Shown piece by piece: positions 1-6,131 of a stretch of DNA of 17,656 nt (positions are counted from its first letter, which is position 1; every line of letters begins with the position of its first letter). The notes beneath the pieces were generated by a model that saw only the letters and a list, made by a program, of their open reading frames with translations, was not told the DNA's origin and searched no databases. The translations under genes and the position numbers were made by a program. Origin of the DNA: an uncultured Lachnospiraceae bacterium. Lineage in GTDB: Bacteria > Bacillota > Clostridia > Lachnospirales > Lachnospiraceae. The stretch is from positions 1-17,656 of the forward strand of contig CALDIE010000141.1 in NCBI GenBank assembly GCA_937901625.1, read 5' to 3'.

Positions 1-1750
1 CACGGATCGCGTCACGGATATCATCCAGGGTAAGTCCAAGCATTTCCATCAGCTTTCCCGCAGCTTCGTAGGACTCAGGGTGTACGCCTGTCTCATCCAA
101 GGGATTGTCACCTCCGCGGATGCGCAAGAATCCGGCGCACTGTTCAAAGGCTTTGGGACCTAACTTGCTGACCTTTAACAATTCCTTGCGATTCTTAAAG
201 GAGCCGTTTTCCTCACGGTACGAGACGATATTCTTCGCTAGAGCCGGGGATATACCGGAGATATAGGCAAGGAGCGGGGCGGAAGCGGTGTTTAAGTCCA
301 CGCCCACGCGGTTAACATTATCTTCCACAACGCCCTGTAAAGCCGTATCCAGTTTCTTCTGGTTCATGTCGTGCTGGTACTGGCCGACGCCGATAGACTT
401 CGGATCGATCTTAACCAACTCTGCCAAAGGATCCTGCAATCTTCTTGCGATGGAAGCAGCGCTTCGCTGTCCTACGTCAAACTGGGGGAATTCTTCCGTG
501 GCCAGTTTGCTTGCGGAGTAAACCGATGCACCGGCTTCGCTTACGATGACGTAAGATACGGGACGGTCGATCTCTTTTAGGAGCTCCACGATGATCTGTT
601 CGGATTCTCTCGAAGCGGTACCGTTTCCGAGAGAGATCAGATCCACCTTGTACTTGGAGATCAGGCGTTTTAATTCTGCCTTTGCCTCTGCTACCTTATT
701 CTGAGGTGCGGTAGGGTAGATGACTTTGGTATCCAGTACCTTACCCGTAGCGTCTACGATAGCCAACTTGCAGCCGGTACGGAAAGCGGGATCCCAGCCG
801 AGGACCACTTTGCCCGCGATGGGCTGCGCCATCAGAAGCTGCGAAAGGTTCTTTCCGAATACGGCGATCGCTCCGTCCTCGGCTTTTTCAGTCAGCTCGT
901 TTCGGATCTCTCTTTCGATGGAGGGAGCGATCAGCCGCTCATATCCGTCTTCAATGGCGGCAGTGATGACCGGCGTGGTATATTCATTGTTGTTTTTTAA
1001 GATCTTACCGTTTAAGAAACGAAGAATATTTTCAGTGGGCGCTACGATCTTAACCGTGAGGATCTTTTCGTTTTCACCGCGGTTTAAGGCCAGTACACGA
1101 TGCCCGGCGATCTTGTTTACCGCTTCGGAAAATTCATAATACATTTCATATACGGATTCCTGTTCGGGGTCTTTTGCCGCACTCTTGATAACACCTGCGT
1201 CAAAGGTCATCTCACGGATCTTTGCGCGGTAATCAGCGTTGTCAGAGATATCCTCCGCGATGATATCCTGCGCGCCCGAGATAGCAGCTTTAACATCGGG
1301 AATCTTCTTTTCCCCGTCAATATAGTCCTTCGCGAGCTCTTCTACGGGCACGGTAAGGTTCTGAGCGAGGATCGCGTTTGCAAGGGGCTCTAAGCCACGT
1401 TCTCTTGCAAGCATCGCGCGGGTGGTGCGCTTGGGCTTATATGGACGGTATAAATCCTCCAATACGACCATGGTCTGCGCTTCGGTGATCTTTTTTTGCA
1501 ACTCTTCGGTCATCTTACCCTGCTCCTCGATGGAAGCGGTGATCTGCGCCTTTCTTTCCTCTAAGTTGCGTAAGTAGAGCAGACGTTCATGAAGGTTTCT
1601 TAACACCTCATCATTTAACGAACCGGTAGCCTCCTTACGGTATCTGGCGATAAATGGGATCGTATTTCCCTCATCGATCAGTTTGACGGTAGCGTCTACC
1701 TGGCTTTTTTTGATCTTCAATTCATCTGCGATTATCTGTGAAATATCCAT
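1..1750 (-). CDS. tex: Tex, S1-type RNA-binding transcription accessory protein (3' end outside window)
   Basis: The minus-strand frame from ATG at 1750 stays open to the window edge, giving 583 residues. Tex proteins are usually about 720-780 residues, so the C-terminal S1 RNA-binding domain lies outside. What is visible fits Tex in order: the N-terminal helical domain (start MDISQIIADELKIKKSQVDA, with IPFIARYRKEATG near residues 31-43 and LEDLYRPYKPKRTTRA near 97-112); the RNase H-like YqgF domain with GWDPAFRTGCKLAIVDATGK; then SIGVGQYQHDM and the helix-hairpin-helix region (YISGISPALAKNIVSYREENG). An AAGGAG ribosome binding site lies at 1763-1768, 12 nt before the start. Tex is a cytoplasmic nucleic-acid-binding protein linked to transcription and RNA quality control; its exact role differs between species. 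It is transcribed away from ribU and has its own promoter at 1895-1924. I see no frameshift. Confidence 0.96.
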   Translation of the reverse strand, partial: MDISQIIADELKIKKSQVDATVKLIDEGNTIPFIARYRKEATGSLNDEVLRNLHERLLYLRNLEERKAQITASIEEQGKMTEELQKKITEAQTMVVLEDLYRPYKPKRTTRAMLARERGLEPLANAILAQNLTVPVEELAKDYIDGEKKIPDVKAAISGAQDIIAEDISDNADYRAKIREMTFDAGVIKSAAKDPEQESVYEMYYEFSEAVNKIAGHRVLALNRGENEKILTVKIVAPTENILRFLNGKILKNNNEYTTPVITAAIEDGYERLIAPSIEREIRNELTEKAEDGAIAVFGKNLSQLLMAQPIAGKVVLGWDPAFRTGCKLAIVDATGKVLDTKVIYPTAPQNKVAEAKAELKRLISKYKVDLISLGNGTASRESEQIIVELLKEIDRPVSYVIVSEAGASVYSASKLATEEFPQFDVGQRSAASIARRLQDPLAELVKIDPKSIGVGQYQHDMNQKKLDTALQGVVEDNVNRVGVDLNTASAPLLAYISGISPALAKNIVSYREENGSFKNRKELLKVSKLGPKAFEQCAGFLRIRGGDNPLDETGVHPESYEAAGKLMEMLGLTLDDIRDAIR

Positions 1751-1791
1751 ATTTCTTTTTTGCTCCTTTTTCGGGTCAAAGTTCAGTTGCT

Positions 1792-1801
1792 TGACCGGTC
1801 A
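1792..1801. promoter_or_regulatory. 10-bp perfect palindrome in the tex leader
   Basis: TGACCGGTCA is a perfect dyad between the tex promoter and the tex ribosome binding site. A small regulator could bind it, but one short palindrome may arise by chance, and no second copy was seen in the window. Confidence 0.2.
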
Positions 1802-1855
1802 TTCTTTCTTTAGCATTTTCGGAAACCGGAGGTGTCAGCCACTTTTCGATTCCGC

Positions 1856-1891
1856 AAAAAGCGGGTGTGGAAAGACCGTATCGCACACCCG
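1856..1891 (-). terminator. Intrinsic terminator after ribU
   Basis: Read on the minus strand, CGGGTGTG (1891-1884) pairs perfectly with CACACCCG (1869-1862) around a 14-nt loop. One C and then TTTTT (1860-1856) follow. It lies 60 nt beyond the ribU stop and points the right way. Its 5' arm begins right after the -10 box of the tex promoter. Confidence 0.85.
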
Positions 1892-1894
1892 TTA

Positions 1895-1924
1895 ATTATA
1901 TCAGAACCATAGATTTTAAGGCAA
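1895..1924 (-). promoter_or_regulatory. Sigma-A promoter for tex
   Basis: On the minus strand, TTGCCT (1924-1919), an 18-bp spacer and a perfect TATAAT (1900-1895) with an extended -10 TG (TGATATAAT). The predicted start near 1888 falls inside the 5' arm of the ribU terminator hairpin, so the tex transcript would lack most of that arm. The leader would be about 138 nt. Confidence 0.75.
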
Positions 1925-1951
1925 GACGCCCTACAGCCGAAACTTACTTTG

Positions 1952-2716
1952 TTACCTTGCTGCAGTATTATCCGCCGCTTTCTTACGAACATATCCGCTC
2001 TTAAGCACGGGACTTAACGGTTTGTAAACCAGCATCGTGATCACGGAAATCATTATACCTTTTACGAGATTTAAGGGGGCTACCGCAAAGAGCACAAAGG
2101 TGGTTATGTTCGTGATGGCGGGATTGATCGCCGTACCGGCACCGATCAGGGCTTCCATGGGAGCGCCGTAGAGTGCGGCGAACGCCGGTAAAAGGTAAAT
2201 GGCGTTAAACAGAGACCCGAAGACTGTAATGACAAGGCTTCCGGTTAAGCAGGAAAGAAGAGCCATCTTTTTGCCTTTCTTAAAGTAGTAAAGGATGGAA
2301 GCGGGCAGGATAAAGCTGCAACCGATCACAAAGTTGGCAAGGTCACCCACGAAGGCTGTGGAGGTTCCCTTTAACAAAAGTTTTAAGATCTGTTTGATGA
2401 ACTCGATCATCACGCCGGTCACGGGACCGAAAGCAAAAGCACCGATGAGAGCGGGGAGTTCGCTGAAGTCAAGTTTGTAAAAATCCGGAGCGAAGAATAC
2501 GGGGAAGTCGAGCACATAGAGTATTGCGGAGATCGCGGAGAAGATACCGATGATTACGATCTTGCGGGTGGTTAAGATGCGCTCGGTATCGCCGATGCGC
2601 TTTTTTCCTGCTTTTTCGATGGCGTAGGCGATGAGGAACATTCCGACAATGATGCCTGAAAATTCCGCAAAGTATGCCGCATTTTCTTTGATTGCAGTGA
2701 TCAATTCTGAAAACAT
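1952..2716 (-). CDS. ribU: Riboflavin ECF transporter S component RibU
   Basis: A 254-residue, very hydrophobic protein. The core (about residue 50 on) has the S-component pattern: TTRKIVIIGIFSAISAILYVLDFPV, then FYKLDFSELPALIGAFAFGPVTGVMIEFIKQILKLLLKGTSTAFVGDLANFVIG, which is the signature of the RibU riboflavin-binding subunit. RibU binds riboflavin outside the cell and works with the shared EcfA-EcfA'-EcfT module, which is normally encoded elsewhere; none is in this window. Start ATG 2716 follows AAAGGAGG by 5 nt. An FMN riboswitch lies upstream, which independently supports the substrate. The protein is longer than the usual 190-210 residues because an extra N-terminal segment (about residues 1-48) carries one more predicted membrane helix (17-35). 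It is transcribed alone and ends at its own terminator. Confidence 0.95.
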   Translation of the reverse strand: MFSELITAIKENAAYFAEFSGIIVGMFLIAYAIEKAGKKRIGDTERILTTRKIVIIGIFSAISAILYVLDFPVFFAPDFYKLDFSELPALIGAFAFGPVTGVMIEFIKQILKLLLKGTSTAFVGDLANFVIGCSFILPASILYYFKKGKKMALLSCLTGSLVITVFGSLFNAIYLLPAFAALYGAPMEALIGAGTAINPAITNITTFVLFAVAPLNLVKGIMISVITMLVYKPLSPVLKSGYVRKKAADNTAAR

Positions 2717-2728
2717 AAAATCCTCCTT

Positions 2729-2773
2729 TGTGACGTATGTCGGTCCGATGCTCCGTCACATAAGCACGGGACC
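2729..2773 (-). promoter_or_regulatory. Two mutually exclusive hairpins before the ribU ribosome binding site
   Basis: In the ribU mRNA, 2773-2769 and 2767-2763 pair with 2746-2742 and 2752-2748 (GGTCC/GGACC plus GTGCT/AGCAT with one wobble). Its loop contains TGTGACG (2760-2754), which is perfectly complementary to CGTCACA (2735-2729), immediately next to the AAAGGAGG site at 2728-2721. The two folds cannot coexist fully. Whether they affect translation is unknown. Confidence 0.35.
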
Positions 2774-2800
2774 ATGGATCTAACGGTAAGGATCTGTTCA

Positions 2801-2834
2801 TAAAATAAAAAGCCCCCGGCATAACGCAGGGGGT
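2801..2834 (-). terminator. Terminator hairpin of the FMN riboswitch expression platform
   Basis: On the minus strand, CCCCC (2833-2829) pairs with GGGGG (2817-2813), extended inward by two more pairs around a small loop, and is followed by CTTTTTATTTTA. It sits between the FMN aptamer and ribU, so FMN binding most likely causes early termination. The antiterminator partner was not clearly identified. Confidence 0.8.
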
Positions 2835-2883
2835 CCTGTATATACTGCCTTGCATAGCACACTCGCAAAGACAGCGCAAAACT

Positions 2884-3009
2884 CTTCTTCCATCCAGACT
2901 GTACTGTCGGTTCCGGATTCACACCGGATCAGCCGCGTAAGCGGGTCGTAGACTCATAGGCTCTTGCCTCATCACTACCGGTAGGGAATTACACCCGACC
3001 CCGAAGATC
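2884..3009 (-). ncRNA. FMN riboswitch (RFN element) controlling ribU
   Basis: On the minus strand the leader shows the conserved RFN blocks in order: GATCTTCGGGGTCGGGTGTA, ATTCCCTACCGGTAGTGATG, an AGCCTATGAGTCTACGACCCGC variable arm, TGATCCGGTGTGAATCCGG, ACCGACAGT and AGTCTGGATGGAAGAAG. The outer strands GATCTTC and GAAGAAG close P1. The element senses flavin mononucleotide and normally shuts off riboflavin uptake or synthesis genes when FMN is plentiful. It sits between a strong promoter and a terminator ahead of ribU. Confidence 0.97.
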
Positions 3010-3036
3010 CATATATCATTGTTTGGTTACGGGACT

Positions 3037-3065
3037 ACTATAGTCTTAAGGACTGCACTTGTCAA
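3037..3065 (-). promoter_or_regulatory. Sigma-A promoter of the FMN riboswitch-ribU transcript
   Basis: On the minus strand, a perfect TTGACA (3065-3060), a 17-bp spacer and TATAGT (3042-3037). The -35 hexamer contains the TGA stop codon of the upstream histidine kinase gene (3064-3062). Three small dyads cover the promoter: 3056-3068 (CACTTG/CAAGTG), 3042-3054 (AGTC/GACT) and 3033-3045 (GACTA/TAGTC). Confidence 0.88.
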
Positions 3066-4270
3066 GTGTTTGGAAGATCGGTTTCGATACGGATCCTAAA
3101 CATCTTCCGGTATTCTTTGGCATACGGGTACTTGCGGATGTCGCCTTCGGTGATCAGACGCAGGGTAAAACCGTGCAGTTCTATCACCTTTTTTACGATG
3201 GAAAGCCCGAGACCGGAACCGCCTTTCGTGGTTCTGGAAGCATCACCCATGGCGAAGGGATCAAAGAGGTTTTCGGCCAGTTCTTCGGAAATGGGGGTTC
3301 CGTTATCGGCTACCGCAACATAGATGCGGTGTATGTCCCGGATAACAAAAACGCCGATCTTTGTCCCGGCGGGATTATGGCGGATGGCGTTGGTGATCAG
3401 GTTGTTGATGGCTCTTGAAAACTGCAGTTTGTCCATGGAAACCATGAACGCTTCTTCCGGAATATCCACATCCACTTCCATGCCGGCCGCCTCGATGTCC
3501 TGGTACTGGAAGGCAACGCATTCACGCACGACCTCACAGAGATCGCATTCGTTCTTTGAGAGAGAGAAGCCTTCACTCTCTAATTTGGAGTAATCAAACA
3601 ACAGATTGATCAGTTCTTCCATCCGGGTTGATTTTGCGCGGATCGCGTCCAGATATTCGGGAATTTGATCATCGGGAATGAGTCCGTCGGAGAGGGCTTT
3701 GGCATAGCCGGAAACGGTGGTGATGGGAGTGCGTAAGTCGTGCGCGATATCGGAGATCATTAAGTTTCTGGCTCTTTCATGCCGGATATTTGCTTCGTGT
3801 TCCGCTGCCTCGATCTCCATGATCTTTCGGATCACGATGCGCGAGTAGACAAAAGCAGCGATAAGTAAGGGTATCACTATAAGAACGGCGCAGGTTAGGA
3901 GGATCATATAAAAAAGCAGGAGATCCACGGAATTAAAAGGAAGCGGTTCATCGATGTTGTCGAGCAGGATACCGGCAATCTTTTTATCCAGATACAGAGT
4001 GGCCTGTCCTGACGCCAACCATGAATTAAATGGTAACAGATTTGTGCAGACGCTGATCAATGCTTTTGCGATGAACAGAGCGAAGAGCACGACAAAGCCG
4101 AGTGTGGAAAGCATTTCGATGTCCCGCCCGGGAAGAAGTATATTTTGCAGAAAGACGAAAATACCTTTCCGGATCTGATAGATCAGGAAGGACTCCACGA
4201 TACCGGTCGCCAACAGTACGACGGTAAACAGTTTGATAAAATAGAGTTTTAATTGATGATATTTATCCAT
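3062..4270 (-). CDS. Membrane sensor histidine kinase of an OmpR-type two-component system
   Basis: A 402-residue kinase. Hydrophobic segments lie at about 8-31, 54-77 and 117-143. The dimerisation domain has the H-box ISDIAHDLRTPIT with phospho-acceptor His177. The HATPase domain has the N box NNLITNAIRHNP (289-300), G1 DNG (322-324), F box region around 336-342 and G2 GGSGLGLSI (350-358). The linker between the last helix and the H-box is only about 30 residues, with no clear HAMP domain, and no large sensor domain is present, so the stimulus is probably sensed in or at the membrane. Three hydrophobic segments is an odd number, which leaves the topology unclear. The gene follows the response regulator by 31 nt in the same operon. 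A weak AAAAGGATGG site precedes ATG 4270. No terminator follows it before the ribU promoter. The ligand cannot be named from sequence. Confidence 0.94.
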   Translation of the reverse strand: MDKYHQLKLYFIKLFTVVLLATGIVESFLIYQIRKGIFVFLQNILLPGRDIEMLSTLGFVVLFALFIAKALISVCTNLLPFNSWLASGQATLYLDKKIAGILLDNIDEPLPFNSVDLLLFYMILLTCAVLIVIPLLIAAFVYSRIVIRKIMEIEAAEHEANIRHERARNLMISDIAHDLRTPITTVSGYAKALSDGLIPDDQIPEYLDAIRAKSTRMEELINLLFDYSKLESEGFSLSKNECDLCEVVRECVAFQYQDIEAAGMEVDVDIPEEAFMVSMDKLQFSRAINNLITNAIRHNPAGTKIGVFVIRDIHRIYVAVADNGTPISEELAENLFDPFAMGDASRTTKGGSGLGLSIVKKVIELHGFTLRLITEGDIRKYPYAKEYRKMFRIRIETDLPNT

Positions 4271-4301
4271 GTGGGATCCATCCTTTTAAAGGCTTTACAG
4301 A

Positions 4302-4991
4302 TCAGGCTTCCAGACGGTAGCCGAGTCCGCGCAGTGTTACGATATATTCCGAAGGATCTTCGGAAAGTTTGGAGCGCAGTTTACTGATGCAGACCATGAT
4401 ATTGTTATCGGAGACAACATACTCATCTTCCCAGCCGCATTCGTAGATCTGTTGTTTGGTATAGACTTTGCCGGGATGAGACATAAACAGTTCCATGATC
4501 CTGTACTCAACCGATGAGAGAGGGATGGGAATGCCGCCTTTGGTCAGTTCGCAGGAATCCGGATCCAGCATAAGATCGCGGACGGTCAGGATAGGCTTTT
4601 TTGATGTTCCCGCACCAAAGGAGTAAAAGCGCCGGATGGCGGATCTTACCCTTGCAACCGCCTCTAACGGGTTAAAGGGCTTGGCGAGGTAATCATCAGC
4701 GCCTAAGTTTAATCCCAGGATCTTTTCGGAGTCCGCGTCTTTGGCGGAGATGATGATCACAGGGATATTGCTTTCCGAACGGATTTTGGTTAAGACCTTG
4801 TAGCCGTCCATTTTCGGCATCATGATGTCTAACAGGCATAGATCCGGCTTTTCTTTTTGAATCTGTGAAAGCGTAGCCTCACCGTCTTCGGCTTCAGCCA
4901 CGCTGTATCCTTCATTTTCCAAGTAGAGCCGGAGGAGGTTACGGATCTCCGGCTCATCGTCTGCTACTAAGATTTTATAAGTAGTATTCAT
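4302..4991 (-). CDS. OmpR/PhoB-family response regulator
   Basis: A 229-residue regulator. The receiver domain (about 1-120) has the acidic pocket D11/D12, phospho-acceptor D55 (CLLDIMMPKMDG), switch residue S82 and K104 (YLAKPFNP). The C-terminal winged-helix DNA-binding domain spans about 135-229 and has the typical PLSSVEYRIMELFMSHPGKV and end VTLRGLGYRLEA. I chose ATG 4991 (MNTTYKILVADDEP) because it gives the normal family N-terminus and a weak GAAAGAG site precedes it. ATG 5006 would add only MKENI and has no recognisable binding site. The gene lies 34 nt after the DUF975 gene and 31 nt before the kinase gene. Members of this family bind direct repeats spaced about 11 bp, which matches the paired TTAAG repeats found before its own operon and before the exporter operon. 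Confidence 0.95.
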   Translation of the reverse strand: MNTTYKILVADDEPEIRNLLRLYLENEGYSVAEAEDGEATLSQIQKEKPDLCLLDIMMPKMDGYKVLTKIRSESNIPVIIISAKDADSEKILGLNLGADDYLAKPFNPLEAVARVRSAIRRFYSFGAGTSKKPILTVRDLMLDPDSCELTKGGIPIPLSSVEYRIMELFMSHPGKVYTKQQIYECGWEDEYVVSDNNIMVCISKLRSKLSEDPSEYIVTLRGLGYRLEA

Positions 4992-5025
4992 TATATTCTC
5001 TTTCATATTTCAAGGGGCGGATAAC

Positions 5026-5886
5026 TTATTCGCCGGCATAGGGATCTGCTTCGTCTATGGTAAGATTACTGTATTTCAGTTCGTCATAAAGAGCGGCGTG
5101 CGTGGAGTGAATATAGGGATTTACGTAGAAGATACTAAGCAGTCCGCAGGTAAAGAGGGAAAGGACCTGCCAGCCGATAAAGGATAAATCCAATACAAAG
5201 GCTTTCCACTTATTACCGTCCATCATCCGCCTGCTTTCGGCAAAGATATCATCCATGTTCATTTCCGGATGGTCGTTTAAAATGTAAGGGATCACTCGGT
5301 ATTCATAGGCTTTTACCAACCCGGGGATAATGAATAACAGGGACCAAAGGAAGATGCGTAATTGCATATAGAACAGAACCTTTACATTGTGCTTATAGTT
5401 TCTGTCAAAACCGTAGGTGATATTTCCGATTTCAGCAGGCTCATCCAGATTTTTAAGGAAAAACCGCCGGCATCCCAGCATTAACGGGTTGAGTACGAAG
5501 GCATCTGCGGCGATCCCGAAAGCGGTTATAAAGATAACGAGGATGACAGCGACAATTCCCAGGGAAACAGCGGCCGCTACGGGGATATCATTTTTTTCGG
5601 GCATTTCGATGTTTGCGGGAATACTGCTATTGGATTCTTTGGCAATTTCATCGGCGGTTAGGTTGGCTCCATCTTCGGATTCACCTGTGCCGGTCATCTC
5701 ATAAACGGTGTCCGTTGTGGTTTTATTGGACATGTTGGCGTTACCTCCGAAACCGGTGGCGCCGGCACCCCCTGACGTAAAGATGATCAGCAGGGCTACC
5801 AGAAGTGTCTTCCAATAGTTCTTCAGGAAAGCAGCTTTGCCTTTTGCTTTTACTTCTTTTCTTGTCCAGTTGTTATTTTTACTCAT
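5026..5886 (-). CDS. DUF975 family integral membrane protein
   Basis: A 286-residue protein starting at ATG 5886, 8 nt after GAGGAG. An in-frame TTG six bases upstream is too close to that site. The C-terminal half carries the DUF975 pattern: NPLMLGCRRFFLKN, FIIPGLVKAYEYRVIPYILNDHPEMNMDDIFAESRRMMDGNKWKAF and LDLSFIGWQVLSLFTCGLL, followed by a final YVNPYIHSTHAALYDEL. Predicted membrane segments are near 26-40, 103-130, 170-192 and 228-256. Between the first two is a roughly 60-residue Gly/Asn/Ser/Thr then acidic loop (about 40-100). The function of the family is unknown. It is the first gene of an operon with the response regulator and kinase, which suggests a role in sensing or in the response; that is an inference. 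Confidence 0.88.
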   Translation of the reverse strand: MSKNNNWTRKEVKAKGKAAFLKNYWKTLLVALLIIFTSGGAGATGFGGNANMSNKTTTDTVYEMTGTGESEDGANLTADEIAKESNSSIPANIEMPEKNDIPVAAAVSLGIVAVILVIFITAFGIAADAFVLNPLMLGCRRFFLKNLDEPAEIGNITYGFDRNYKHNVKVLFYMQLRIFLWSLLFIIPGLVKAYEYRVIPYILNDHPEMNMDDIFAESRRMMDGNKWKAFVLDLSFIGWQVLSLFTCGLLSIFYVNPYIHSTHAALYDELKYSNLTIDEADPYAGE

Positions 5887-5932
5887 AACCAATACTCCTC
5901 TCTTGTTACTTCGTGCAGGTTGTTATGGGCAT

Positions 5933-5938
5933 ATAATA
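5933..5938 (-). promoter_or_regulatory. -10 element of the DUF975-regulator-kinase operon
   Basis: On the minus strand, TATTAT at 5938-5933. No TTGACA-like -35 sits at the proper spacing, as expected for an activator-dependent promoter. Its first base lies exactly 48 bp downstream of the first TTAAG repeat. Confidence 0.6.
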
Positions 5939-5964
5939 GCAGGCAAAGCTTAGCAATGAGATCA

Positions 5965-5986
5965 AACAATCTTAACATAACCTTAA
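5965..5986 (-). promoter_or_regulatory. Tandem 11-bp direct-repeat operator (probable response-regulator site)
   Basis: On the minus strand, TTAAGGTTATG (5986-5976) is followed directly by TTAAGATTGTT (5975-5965). The 11-bp period and position upstream of the -10 box fit an OmpR/PhoB-type activator. The exporter promoter at 7435-7456 has the same repeats with the same spacing, which points to autoregulation plus control of the exporter. Binding is inferred. Confidence 0.65.
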
Positions 5987-6035
5987 AGTAGTACAAACTA
6001 AATGTGTCACAGAGAAATGGACATGTCAAGCCAAA

Positions 6036-6064
6036 TTGAACGTCTTGATGTTATGTGCTAAAAT
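6036..6064 (+). promoter_or_regulatory. Sigma-A promoter of the glycosidase gene
   Basis: TTGAAC (6036-6041), a 17-bp spacer and TAAAAT (6059-6064), giving a leader of about 60 nt before ATG 6132. A dyad CCTAT-GATCA-ATAGG (6068-6082) lies over the predicted start and could be an operator. Confidence 0.7.
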
Positions 6065-6131
6065 AACCCCTATGATCAATAGGTAGCATTAGTTTTTTCC
6101 ATGACAGTACAACGAAAAGGAGAACACAAAA

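Noticed and set aside
288..1393. Open frames on the plus strand opposite tex (288-521, 371-580, 720-1139, 1100-1393)
   Set aside because: They are antisense shadows of the Tex coding frame, with no ribosome binding sites and low-complexity products.
1785..1850. A tex promoter using CTGACA and TGCTAA (minus strand)
   Set aside because: The -10 match is poor, and the extended -10 TATAAT promoter at 1895-1924 is much stronger.
2469..2922. Minus-strand frames over the FMN riboswitch and leader
   Set aside because: They overlap the conserved riboswitch, its terminator and the start of ribU, and the products resemble no protein family.
4992..5006. Upstream start at 5006 for the response regulator
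   Set aside because: It adds only five residues, has no Shine-Dalgarno and departs from the usual family N-terminus; 4991 is preferred but not proven.
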